A DNA stretch of 50,387 bases, from positions 1 to 50,387 of the forward strand of contig JANXSF010000014.1 of NCBI GenBank assembly GCA_025352795.1, in the 5' to 3' direction. Each line of letters starts with the position of its first letter. Within the stretch, counting starts at the first letter, position 1. This DNA is from Acidobacteriota bacterium (GTDB lineage Bacteria; Acidobacteriota; Terriglobia; Bryobacterales; Bryobacteraceae). Below are positions 8,764 through 16,384 of the stretch, one piece after another. Below the pieces are notes generated by a model. That model saw only the letters and a list, made by a program, of their open reading frames with translations. It had not been told where the DNA came from and made no database searches. A program made the position numbers and the translations under genes.

Positions 8764-9005
8764 GCGGCCTCCTGTTGTAAAGTTCCAATGGCTCCGGCGA
8801 TCGCGTTGACGCTGGCAAAGACATCGCGGCTGAGCATAGAATCAGGGAATTCAACACCAAATTCATTCTCCAGTCCTAGCATCAACATGACACTGGCGTG
8901 TGAGGTCATTCCAGCTTGGTACAGATCTTCGGAATCGGTCAACCCACTGGCGTCGATTGGGAGACGGGCGTGCACTCCGATCAATTTACGAATCTCATCT
9001 TTCAA
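8760..9005 (-). CDS. Acyl/aminoacyl carrier protein
   Basis: 81 residues from a TTG at 9005. I chose this over a longer frame from 9053 because a GGAGGG Shine-Dalgarno lies seven bases upstream (9012-9017) and the protein then begins directly with the first helix (MKDEIRKLIG). The phosphopantetheine site is in DLYQAGMTSHASVML; Ser35 is the predicted attachment residue, in the DxxxxGxxS pattern of carrier proteins. The sequence is acidic with four helices (LIGVHARLPID, then FGVEFPDSML, VFASVNAIAGAIG), like ACP. It is the first gene of the operon and its stop overlaps the dehydrogenase start. In known systems the partner ligase charges a carrier of this type with a small amino acid. It is not the fatty-acid ACP: no DSLD-type motif and no fab neighbours. 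A phosphopantetheinyl transferase would be needed and is not in the window. Confidence 0.88.
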   Translation of the reverse strand: MKDEIRKLIGVHARLPIDASGLTDSEDLYQAGMTSHASVMLMLGLENEFGVEFPDSMLSRDVFASVNAIAGAIGTLQQEAA

Positions 9006-9011
9006 CGGGTT

Positions 9012-9017
9012 CCCTCC
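9012..9017 (-). promoter_or_regulatory. Shine-Dalgarno deciding the carrier-protein start
   Basis: GGAGGG on the minus strand, seven bases before TTG 9005. It places the carrier-protein start 16 codons downstream of the longest possible frame. Confidence 0.7.
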
Positions 9018-9068
9018 AAGTAAAGAATAAACGTTCCCATCCCATTCACGCAATCAATCGTCAATCAG

Positions 9069-9091
9069 ATTAGTACTAGAATTAGTCCTAG
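9069..9091. promoter_or_regulatory. Tandem 11-bp direct repeat in the divergent promoter region (candidate operator)
   Basis: ATTAGTACTAG at 9069-9079 is followed after one base by ATTAGTCCTAG at 9081-9091, a 12-bp periodicity with one mismatch. Each unit contains a near-palindromic TAG-x-x-CTA core (TAGTACTA is a perfect palindrome). It lies midway between the start of the aminoacyl-carrier operon (minus) and the methyltransferase (plus), 64 and 44 bases away, so one regulator could govern both. That it is a protein-binding site is inference from position and repetition. Confidence 0.45.
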
Positions 9092-9094
9092 GAT

Positions 9095-9126
9095 TTTACA
9101 AACTATTTTCCCATAGAAGCTATACT
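9095..9126 (+). promoter_or_regulatory. Candidate promoter of the methyltransferase, possibly leaderless
   Basis: A TATACT hexamer at 9121-9126 resembles a -10 box, with TTTACA at 9095-9100 as a poor -35 at a long 20-base spacing. The -10 lies only eight bases before the ATG at 9135 and no Shine-Dalgarno is visible, which would fit a leaderless transcript. Weak evidence: spacing is off consensus. Confidence 0.3.
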
Positions 9127-9134
9127 ATTCCCTG

Positions 9135-9920
9135 ATGGGTTACGCAATTCCAGTTCAGGACGGGGTGAACCAGGCGGTGTATTTCTCACCGAGGGTTTAT
9201 AGCCGTTACCAATCCAGGCATTTGACGCCGCGCGAAGCTATCTGTCTTCAAAAGTATCAACAATTTATTGCCGACAAAGATGTTCTTGACGTCGGGGTAG
9301 GTACTGGTAGGACCACCGGATATCTTGCACCGCTGGCTCGTAATTATGAAGCGGTGGATTATTCGCCGGTGATGGTAGCTTACGCCAGAAAAGCCATGCC
9401 CGACGTTAGTATTCAGCAGGCAGACTTTCGCGATCTATCTACGTTCAGGAACGAAACTTTCGATTTTGTATTTGCCACGGATAATGTCATTGACGCCTTG
9501 GCCCATGAAGATCGACTGCGAGCGCTAGGAGAGGCGTGCCGTGTGCTTCGTCCGGGGAAAATCCTGGCACTTTCCGCTCACAATTTGAATTACACAAAAG
9601 CGTTTTCAGGACCTGAATTCGACTACCATTCAAACCCGCGCATATTCGCTGCGAACTTCGTTCAATATCTTCGACGTCTGAAGAATTACAAGCGAGTAGG
9701 CCGCTTACGAACGACTAACTCGGATTACGCCCTGTTGAATGACACGGGTCACGATTTTGCGTGTCTACATTATTACACGGCTCGTTCCATTATGAAGGGG
9801 CAATTGGAAAGTGTAGGATTGCGATTGGTGGAAGTGTTTGATAATGATGGCCGATCAATTGAGGAAGGCGAGGACGATAGGGATAGCCCGAGTCTTCTTT
9901 ATGTAGCGGAGCGGTTGTAG
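9135..9920 (+). CDS. Class I SAM-dependent methyltransferase
   Basis: 261 residues. The SAM-binding Rossmann fold starts with VLDVGVGTGRTTGYL (motif I, glycine loop), then YEAVDYSPVMVAYARKAMP (motif II acidic residue), ADFRDLST and the motif IV/V region ETFDFVFATDNVIDAL plus EACRVLRPGKILALSAHNL. This is the Methyltransf_11/25 type. The C-terminal part (about 150-261) is a substrate-covering segment with several tyrosines (NLNYTKAF, HYYTARSIMKGQL). No signal peptide or membrane helix. It is divergent from the aminoacyl-carrier operon and shares a 129-base upstream region with it, so it may modify the same product, for example by N- or O-methylation; this link is inference. Start: first ATG in a frame open from there; a GTG 11 codons on (9168) is an alternative. 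The substrate is unknown. Confidence 0.85.
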   Translation: MGYAIPVQDGVNQAVYFSPRVYSRYQSRHLTPREAICLQKYQQFIADKDVLDVGVGTGRTTGYLAPLARNYEAVDYSPVMVAYARKAMPDVSIQQADFRDLSTFRNETFDFVFATDNVIDALAHEDRLRALGEACRVLRPGKILALSAHNLNYTKAFSGPEFDYHSNPRIFAANFVQYLRRLKNYKRVGRLRTTNSDYALLNDTGHDFACLHYYTARSIMKGQLESVGLRLVEVFDNDGRSIEEGEDDRDSPSLLYVAERL

Positions 9921-9984
9921 GGGTTATTGGAGCAAGCAGCCTTCTGGTGCGTCCTATAATTTCAGCAGTTTTGCTTTAGGCAAA

Positions 9985-10404
9985 ATGTTTGTTAACGTGT
10001 GGCCATTCTATAACTGGGGGGCTGAATGCCTAATGCCCCATATTCACCATATTCATATTAGGAGATCAAGGCGTTCGAGAAGGGGCTCGAGAAACTACTT
10101 GGCGGAAAATGGCAGCGTCATCGTTCACTTGGACGAAATCGAGAAGGCCATTCATCTGGTAATCGAACACCTGAACAATCAGCACATCGCCGTCGCCGAA
10201 CTTCCTGAAGACTACTACTGGGAAATCTCAGAAGAGCAGCGTTACGACCCGGCTCAGAATCCAAAGGATCTGAGCTTGGGCCAACTTTCAGAGGATTGGG
10301 ATCGTGTTCAGCAGATTGTGAAAGGAGATGCGCCGCCTGTAGGGTACGCGCTTGTGTGGCTGGCCAGTCTTCTTAGAAAGATTGGCTCCGCGAATGTTGC
10401 GTGA
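9985..10404 (+). CDS. Hypothetical protein, N-terminus probably frameshifted
   Basis: 139 codons; not recognised. The C-terminal 100 residues look like a real globular protein (VIVHLDEIEKAIHLVIEHL, then ELPEDYYWEISEEQRYDP and LGQLSEDWDRVQQIVKG). The first 37 residues are rich in His and Arg (HIHHIHIRRSRRSRRGSR) and do not look like protein. In the next frame the same DNA reads EIKAFEKGLEKLLGGK, which does. Removing one A from the AAAA run at 10106-10109 would join the two into LEKLLGGNGSVIVHLDE. So the gene has either an indel at that run or a later, unrecognised start. No ATG is seen for the upstream frame, which follows a TAG. It is downstream of the methyltransferase in the same direction, 64 bases away, and is followed by a hairpin. 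Function unknown. Confidence 0.45.
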   Translation: MFVNVWPFYNWGAECLMPHIHHIHIRRSRRSRRGSRNYLAENGSVIVHLDEIEKAIHLVIEHLNNQHIAVAELPEDYYWEISEEQRYDPAQNPKDLSLGQLSEDWDRVQQIVKGDAPPVGYALVWLASLLRKIGSANVA

Positions 10405-10451
10405 TACAAGGTTATGCGCGAATCCAAGGCACAGAGATCTTGATTCTGGGG

Positions 10452-10494
10452 GATTCCGGGACAGGTGAACCACTTCCGGAATCTTTAGTTTTTC
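10452..10494 (+). terminator. Rho-independent terminator candidate
   Basis: Stem GATTCCGG (10452-10459) pairs with CCGGAATC (10476-10483), followed by TTTAGTTTTT. It lies 48 bases after the hypothetical gene ending at 10404 and before the convergent peptidase remnant. Confidence 0.6.
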
Positions 10495-10587
10495 AATAGA
10501 AAACGCGAGGAACCGCGTGAATTAAAAATTGAGTCAGCGGGCTGTCTGGATTGTCATTGTTGAGTTTGCGCTCGGTTGGTGAGGGCC

Positions 10588-12212
10588 TTATTTATGGCGT
10601 GGCAACATTTCATCGTGAACAGCCGTTTCGAAGATCAATGTAGCCACAACCACTGCGGCTTGCTTTAAGTCATCCGGCACTAAATGCTCATACAAATCGG
10701 CATTTGTGTGGTGGGTGCGGCTGTCGTAATCCAAGGGATCCTGTTTGAACGAAGGTGTGGGAATTCCCACGTGATCAAAAATTGCGCAGTCACCGCCACA
10801 ATCTCCGCGACCTGTTACCATGGTTGCGCCTAAGTCACGCAACGGTTCCAACCATTGCTGGAAAAGCGGCATCAATGCCGGGTCCCCGGTGCTAATCCCG
10901 CGCGGATTTTGCCTCCACCTGCGTCCAGCGTATAAGCGGCAGAAATTCGCATGTGATCGGGCTTCGGCTGCACCGGACCAGCTAGGCTGCGCAGAAAATC
11001 GGGAAGGCCCATTTGGTTAGATACCTGAGATACGCGCAAATCCGCCAAGTGCTGGTGCACATACGCGCGGGCACCCAACGAACCTTGCTCTTCGCCCGTC
11101 CACAACGCAAGCCGGATGGTTCGTGCCGGTTGTACGCCAACGGCCTTCAGAATGCGCATGGCTTCCATGGCGATGACCACACCAGCACCGTCATCAGTTG
11201 CGCCCGTCCCTGCGGCCCAACTATCCAGATGCGCCGTCAGCATCACAAGTTCGTGCTAGTGCAGCGGGTCCACGCCTGGGATGTCGGCGAAGAGATTGAA
11301 CGCTTCCTTATCCACTGATCCGAGTCGTGTATCCACGTTTATTTCGGCGTGGACAGGCACACCGCTTTGAATTAATCGCGAAAGCCGTCCGTAGTGTTCG
11401 ACGGCCAACACCAGTAAAGGAACTTGAATCGCCTTTTCCCGTTTATAAACAAACCATCCGAACGTATAATTGGTATCCACATAAATGGTCCCACCGCTAA
11501 CTCCCCCTTGTGCATTGTTGCCACTTGGGACTAACACTGCGGCAACTCCTTCGGCGGCGAAAAATCTTCCAGCCCGCTCCATTCGCTCGAAATAAAGGCG
11601 GATTGGTTCCAAGTTGGGTTCACTGGCGGGTTGGCTAGTGGGTTGGCTAGTGTGTGGTGCCGCAAATTCATTCAGTTGTGCTTCACTCCACCGTTCAAAT
11701 AGCGGCTTATCCACTGGAGTTACGACAGGTGCTGAAGGAGCGGAAATAAACAGAACAATTTTGCCGCGAAGCTTTCCACGGAAAGGCTCGAAGTCTTTCT
11801 CATTGGAAAATCCTTTGATCGCGACCACCTCGCCAGTAACGGGTCCGCGGGTAGGCGGAGACCAAGGGGTCGCACGCGCCATGAGCGGCGACGTGTCAGG
11901 CCGAGTCATGCGAATCCACACATTACGTTCCTGCCAACTCATGCCGAACTTGCCCCAACTTTCGGTCCGGACATTCACGCAACATGCACTATTCAGGATT
12001 TTTTCAGCCCAAGTGATGGCTTTGTCTAAATTCGGCGAGCCCGTCAAGCGTGGTCCAATGCCATCCATCAGTTGCGTTGCGTAAGTCATCACCTGGGAAT
12101 GTTGCAAGCCTTCTTCCCGGATCATGGCGCGGATTGTGGAAGGCGATGAAGGTTGGGCAAGTAAGTTGCTAGCCGCCATCATTGCAGCCAGGGCCAATTT
12201 GCTGTAAAGCAT
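10588..12212 (-). pseudogene. M28 family metallopeptidase, broken by an amber stop and a frameshift
   Basis: Three pieces together make about 540 residues, the usual size of secreted M28 peptidases with a PA domain. Piece 1 (12212-11256) has a Sec signal peptide (MLYSKLALAAMMAASNLLAQ) and the PA-type insert; it stops at TAG 11256-11258. Piece 2 continues in the same frame with HELVMLTAHLDSWAAGTG, TDDGAGVVIA and WTGEEQGSLGARAY, giving the zinc ligands His, Asp and Glu-Glu of M28. It is then shifted: near 10893-10905 one base is missing (GCGGGATTAGC would need one more G), and piece 3 continues in another frame as ISTGDPALMPLFQQWLEPL, then RGDCGGDCAIFDHVGIP and THHTNADLYEHL with the last His. 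As written, no active enzyme can be made. A low-complexity TSQPTSQPASEP stretch lies in the insert. It would have been an exported aminopeptidase. Sequencing error cannot be excluded for the indel. Confidence 0.8.
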
Positions 12213-12250
12213 AGGAATAGTCTACAAGCTTACGATGAGAAAAACTGATT

Positions 12251-12292
12251 CAGCCTGGAACCTACCCTTTCAGCATGATGTGAAACGGAGGT
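12251..12292. repeat. Terminal fragment of the 360-bp repeat family
   Basis: CAGCCTGGAACCTACCCTTT followed by CAGCATGATGTGAAACGGAG matches the left terminus of the copies at 32581, 45012, 48936 and 49984 with a few mismatches. The rest of the element is absent. It lies in the 204-base spacer between the M28 remnant and the tRNA. Confidence 0.6.
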
Positions 12293-12355
12293 CCGTGAAC
12301 AGATGCTAAGTAAATGTGGCACAGGGTGAGTACGAAATTGGGCACAGTAGAGAAG

Positions 12356-12377
12356 ACCCGCAATTCGCAGAGCGGGT
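12356..12377 (-). terminator. Weak hairpin downstream of tRNA-Arg
   Basis: ACCCGC (12356-12361) and GCGGGT (12372-12377) can form a six-base stem around a ten-base loop. On the minus strand it lies about 40 bases after the tRNA and is followed by TCTTCTCT. Possibly its terminator; the stem is short. Confidence 0.3.
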
Positions 12378-12416
12378 AACTAAGCTTGGAATTAACTGCT
12401 TGTAAATGAGTTTAAG

Positions 12417-12493
12417 TGGTGCGCCCGGAGTGATTCGAACACCCGGCCTTCTGGTTCGTAGCCAGACGCTCTATCCAGCTGAGCTACGGGCGC
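12417..12493 (-). tRNA. tRNA-Arg (anticodon ACG)
   Basis: On the minus strand the acceptor stem GCGCCCG (from 12493) pairs with CGGGCGC. The D arm (AGCTCAGCTGGATAGAGC), anticodon arm (TCTGG-CTACGAA-CCAGA) and T arm (GGTGTTCGAATC, with the invariant TTCGAAT) are all present. The seven-base anticodon loop CTACGAA gives anticodon ACG, which reads CGN codons after A34-to-inosine editing by TadA. Discriminator A is at 12420 and the CCA end is encoded (12417-12419). No intron and no integrated element at its 3' end is apparent, although a repeat terminus lies 125 bases further on. Confidence 0.97.
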
Positions 12494-12537
12494 AACAGGG
12501 GTTTAACAGTTCTTCTATAGATTAACACAGCTCATCG

Positions 12538-14922
12538 CTATTGTCCGCTGATGGTGACGTCCCGCTTGGCATCGCCGGATTCGATGTGGAACACGTTTGG
12601 ACCTGCCGCCGGGCCCAGTATCACGGATACTTCCCATAGACCGGGATTAAATGGGTCGTACGATTTCAAATCACCCACCCGTCCATCGCCAGAAACCACC
12701 GTGATTTTGGGCGTTTCTGTTGTGATCGGCACACCCGTTGCGTCTAGCAACACGAAATCCAAGGTCTGGCTGGAATTCACCCGCCCGGAAATAGGCAGGA
12801 ATTGGGTTAAAAGCTTCACCTTTGTGGGGACGTAAGTTGGCGCAGCATACCAGTAGGCCATTCGCGATTCTACAGGCGAATTGATACCCTTGACCGTTAC
12901 GAATCCCTGGTATTCGCCATTGGCGATATTCTTCCCCCGAAAACTCAAATTCACCTTTCTACTTTCTCCGGCTGGAATTTGCACGGTGGCTGGATCAACC
13001 ACCGCAGACATCGCATCTGTGCTGGCTACGGCAATGGAAAACGTATCGGCATCTTTGCCAAGATTGGTGATTTGAATTTCGCGAGATCGGTCTGGATTGC
13101 GATCGCCCACTCCGAAAGTCACTGATACCGGGGACAAAACGGTGTTAGTGGCAACTGCCGAATCCAGATTCAGGATCCCAGCGCCAGCCACCATTACTGG
13201 GGCAAATGTGCCATCGGTCAGTATCATGGGTGACGTGCTGTTGACCAACAGAGACCGGTATTGAGCAACGGTCAGCCCAGGCCGAGCCCCTTTCACCACG
13301 GCCATTGCTCCGGCCATTGCTGGTGAGGAAAAACTGGTGCCATCAATTACCGTGTACCCACTTTTGGCATAGACGGATCCGGCGGGGAATTTGCTTTGCG
13401 CAGCAGTGGAAACGTCGGTACCCACGGCTACCAGGTCGGGCTTGATGCCCATGTCTACCGATGGTCCGCGGGAGCTGAAATCCGCAAGTTTCTTGGTGTC
13501 CTGGACAACTGCCAATGCCGAAAACTGCAACGTCGCTGTAGCCGATCCGGCTTTGATGCGATCCTTCAATTTGAACCCGTCTACATTGCTGATTGCCAAT
13601 GCTGGAAGTTGCGCCGTTCCCACATCCATGCGAAATACATTCGGTAATGTTGGAGCAGCGTAAATTATGCCGGAGACCGCACCGGCTGACTGCGCATTAT
13701 TCAATTTTGTTTCGAAAGGACAAATTCCGCGCAGGATGAGTGCCACTTTCCCTTGGAAGGTTCCGCTGGCCACGGCGTTGCACAACATGCCCGTAGGATC
13801 GTTATCCGATGCTGCATCTTTCAATTCTGCGGAGACAGCTTGGGGCGGCACCGGACCATTGCCAGGCAGCCCAACAAACGTTTGTTCATCCACTTTCACT
13901 CCTGCTGAAAAAAAGCGCCCGTTGTAGGATGCCCCGGCGGAGATGGCCGAAGATGCCACTGCCGGGGAGGATACGGTGAACGCGTCCGGTCCTTCATTCC
14001 CGGTTGCCACCACAACGATCACACCTGCCGCAGATGCCCGGTCCACGGCGTCGGCAAACACGTCCAGATCAATTCGCGATACGGGGTTGAAACCCAGGCT
14101 CATATTGATGACGTCCATGCCATCGGACACGGCGTCGTCAATCGCCTTGATGATTGCGCTTCCTCCACCACGATCCCCATTTTCACCGCCAAACACCCGA
14201 TACACACCCAGATAAGCCTTGGGTGCGAACCCGGTAATCAAGCCATAGGGTCCAGTATTTGAGACCCCTGCTGCAACCATGGCCACCGCTGTTCCATGCC
14301 CCATGTGATCGGCAATATCATAATTGGGGCTCACCCGATTCAGCCGATCATACTGACGGCCCACAATCAATTTTTTGGAAAGTGTGGGGAGAATTTCATC
14401 ATCGCTAGCTTTGGGATAACCGGTGAGCGTGGCTAAGGAATCGTCCTGGAACCCGGCATGGTCGCGATCAATTCCTGAATCCAAAATTCCAATCTTCATG
14501 CCAGCCCCAGCGCTGCCCTGGCCCCCAATGCGTGCCCAAGCTTCAGGCACATGATGCACTGCCGACATGACGTCTAAGTTGGGGTGGATTTGATAAACCG
14601 GAAAGACGTTGGCCACGCCGGGCATGGCTCTTAACGCGTCGGGATCTTTGGATTCAACGATTAAAGCGTTGGCGACTAATTCCACGGAATCCAGAACGAT
14701 AGCCTTGCTGCCCATGGCCTGGCGCACCTGCAATTGTTGAGCCCGAACGGCAACGCGGCGCGACACCATAGCGCGCCTAACTTGGGCGTGATCGCCGCCG
14801 ATTGCTGATTTGACGATGGCCGGTTCGCCCGTCAGTTGCACAATATACTGATCTGGAATAATTTGAGCTGTAAGGTGAACAACGAATGCGAGTTGTAAGA
14901 AAAAGTATTTAGTACGAAGCAT
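12538..14922 (-). CDS. Secreted subtilisin-like serine protease (S8) with PA domain
   Basis: 794 residues. A Sec signal peptide (MLRTKYFFLQLAFVVHLTAQ) is followed by an inhibitor-I9-like propeptide (QYIVQLTGEPAI to about 120). The S8 catalytic triad is visible: Asp near 148 in MKIGILDSGIDRDH, His near 207 in DHMGHGTAVAMVAAG, and Ser near 530 in DGTSFSSPAMAGA, with the oxyanion Asn in VVATGNEGPD. Between His and Ser a PA domain is inserted (ICPFETKLNNAQSAGAVSGI), the arrangement of lactocepin- and cucumisin-type subtilases. The C-terminal 220 residues form Fn3/Ig-like domains. It acts outside the cytoplasm on proteins. It follows the tRNA on the same strand but is not in an obvious operon; the spacer to the DUF1501 gene (14923-15043) is AT-rich at its gene-proximal end. 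Start ATG directly precedes the signal peptide. Confidence 0.93.
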   Translation of the reverse strand: MLRTKYFFLQLAFVVHLTAQIIPDQYIVQLTGEPAIVKSAIGGDHAQVRRAMVSRRVAVRAQQLQVRQAMGSKAIVLDSVELVANALIVESKDPDALRAMPGVANVFPVYQIHPNLDVMSAVHHVPEAWARIGGQGSAGAGMKIGILDSGIDRDHAGFQDDSLATLTGYPKASDDEILPTLSKKLIVGRQYDRLNRVSPNYDIADHMGHGTAVAMVAAGVSNTGPYGLITGFAPKAYLGVYRVFGGENGDRGGGSAIIKAIDDAVSDGMDVINMSLGFNPVSRIDLDVFADAVDRASAAGVIVVVATGNEGPDAFTVSSPAVASSAISAGASYNGRFFSAGVKVDEQTFVGLPGNGPVPPQAVSAELKDAASDNDPTGMLCNAVASGTFQGKVALILRGICPFETKLNNAQSAGAVSGIIYAAPTLPNVFRMDVGTAQLPALAISNVDGFKLKDRIKAGSATATLQFSALAVVQDTKKLADFSSRGPSVDMGIKPDLVAVGTDVSTAAQSKFPAGSVYAKSGYTVIDGTSFSSPAMAGAMAVVKGARPGLTVAQYRSLLVNSTSPMILTDGTFAPVMVAGAGILNLDSAVATNTVLSPVSVTFGVGDRNPDRSREIQITNLGKDADTFSIAVASTDAMSAVVDPATVQIPAGESRKVNLSFRGKNIANGEYQGFVTVKGINSPVESRMAYWYAAPTYVPTKVKLLTQFLPISGRVNSSQTLDFVLLDATGVPITTETPKITVVSGDGRVGDLKSYDPFNPGLWEVSVILGPAAGPNVFHIESGDAKRDVTISGQ

Positions 14923-15043
14923 TTTTAATAATATCTTCTGAATTATTTATCGGCAGGAACATGCATTTACTTGCCACATTGCTTCTACATTGAACACATC
15001 CAGGCCATAAACGTTGCTGCGGCAGGCGCATTGTTACACGGGT

Positions 15044-16372
15044 CTAAGCGAGAATGTCCTGAATCACGGTACCTTCCACGTCCGTCAACCGGAAATCGCG
15101 GCCACTGTAGCGGTAGGTTAAACGTGTGTGATCCAAGCCAAGCTGATGTAGAATTGTGGCCTGCACATCGTGCGGATGCACTGGTTTTTCCACTGCCTTG
15201 AAGCCGAATTCATCGGTTGCCCCGTAGACTGTACCACCCTTGATGCCACCGCCTGCAAGCAACATACTAAAGCCGTGGTTGTTGTGATCGCGCCCATTCT
15301 GCACGTTCACCAAGCCACTTACTTCAACAGAAGGTGTGCGGCCAAACTCACCGCCTACCAGCACAATGGTTTCATCCAACATGCCGCGTTGTTTTAAGTC
15401 TTCAATGAGCGCGGCAATGGCTGGGTCGGCTTCAGCGGCCAGCACTTTATGACGCATAATATCGTCGTGATTGTCCCAGGGTTGGAAATTACCGAAGTAG
15501 ATCTGCACCGTGCGGACACCTTTCTCAATCAGTCGCCGAGCCATTAAACAGCCACGACCAAAATTAGTGTTGCCGTATTTGGCACGGGTGACTTCTGATT
15601 CCTTGGTGAGGTCGAATACTTCAGGGGCTTCGGTTTGCATGCGGTAGGCCACTTCCATGGATTCCAGGCTGTTGTTCACCTCAGGATCGTCAGTGCGCAT
15701 GCGGTTCAGTTTGCTGAGAAGGTCAATTTGATGACGCTGTGTTTCGGCGGAACGCTGGGCGTTGATGTAAGGAATTAATTGATCGGCCTTTTCATCATTC
15801 TTTATGTGGACGCCTTGATGTGCAGCGGGTAGAAATGCGGAGGTCCAAAGTTGTGGACCGACGGTTGGAATGCCCGGGCACATTACCATATAGCCGGGCA
15901 GATTCTTGTTCATACTACCTAACCCATAGCTCAGCCAAGATCCAAATGAAGGGCGACCAGGTAACGGCACGCCGCAGTTCCAGGTGAACAGGGAAGGTTC
16001 GTGATTGGGGCGTTCCACGTGCATGGATCGGATCACGGCAAACTCGTCGATAACGCCACCTGTCTTAGCAAAGAGCTCGGAAACTTCAATGCCGCTTTTG
16101 CCATATTTTTGGAATTTGAAAGGGCTGCCCAGCAGTGTGCCGGTCTTCCGTTCTGTCTTTAAATTTCCCACGGGGCTAAGCTTGCCGTGCATTTTCTGAA
16201 GCATGGGCTTGGGGTCAAATGTGTCTACGTGGGAAGGCCCACCATTGAGAAACAGAAAGATGAAGTGCTTGGCTTTGGGTGTGAAGTGAGTGCCACCGGA
16301 AAGCATGTCGGCCATGCCCACGGTTCCGAAACCGGCACTCATTGTTTGAATCATTTCACGACGATTTAGCAT
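15044..16372 (-). CDS. DUF1501 family protein (alkaline-phosphatase-superfamily fold)
   Basis: 442 residues. It begins MLNRREMIQTMSAGFGTVGM, a short twin-arginine-like leader (NRREM), suggesting export. The core has HFIFLFLNGGPSHVDTFDPKP, with the GGPSHxDxFDPKP signature of DUF1501; VQIYFGNFQPWDNHDDI; and the C-terminal VLVGGEFGRTPSVE and NGRDHNNHGFSMLLAGGGIKGG, which carry the metal-site-like D/H residues of the alkaline phosphatase/sulfatase superfamily. No substrate is established. DUF1501 genes typically lie directly after a DUF1549/DUF1553 cytochrome-type gene, as here: it begins 12 bases after that gene, with an AGGAAGG ribosome site seven bases before the ATG, so the two form an operon. 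The pair is abundant in Planctomycetes and Acidobacteria and is thought to act in the periplasm on polymers. Confidence 0.93.
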   Translation of the reverse strand: MLNRREMIQTMSAGFGTVGMADMLSGGTHFTPKAKHFIFLFLNGGPSHVDTFDPKPMLQKMHGKLSPVGNLKTERKTGTLLGSPFKFQKYGKSGIEVSELFAKTGGVIDEFAVIRSMHVERPNHEPSLFTWNCGVPLPGRPSFGSWLSYGLGSMNKNLPGYMVMCPGIPTVGPQLWTSAFLPAAHQGVHIKNDEKADQLIPYINAQRSAETQRHQIDLLSKLNRMRTDDPEVNNSLESMEVAYRMQTEAPEVFDLTKESEVTRAKYGNTNFGRGCLMARRLIEKGVRTVQIYFGNFQPWDNHDDIMRHKVLAAEADPAIAALIEDLKQRGMLDETIVLVGGEFGRTPSVEVSGLVNVQNGRDHNNHGFSMLLAGGGIKGGTVYGATDEFGFKAVEKPVHPHDVQATILHQLGLDHTRLTYRYSGRDFRLTDVEGTVIQDILA

Positions 16373-16384
16373 AATTGTGCCTTC

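Noticed and set aside
8461-9030. 189-codon plus-strand frame
   Set aside because: It is antisense to the clearly recognised dehydrogenase and carrier-protein genes.
11256-11258. In-frame TAG in the M28 gene as pyrrolysine or programmed read-through
   Set aside because: A second, independent frameshift downstream destroys the same gene, and no pylT or other read-through signal is seen, so decay is simpler.
12417-12493. tRNA-Arg as an integration site for a genomic island
   Set aside because: No integrase gene and no direct repeat of the tRNA 3' end were found nearby.
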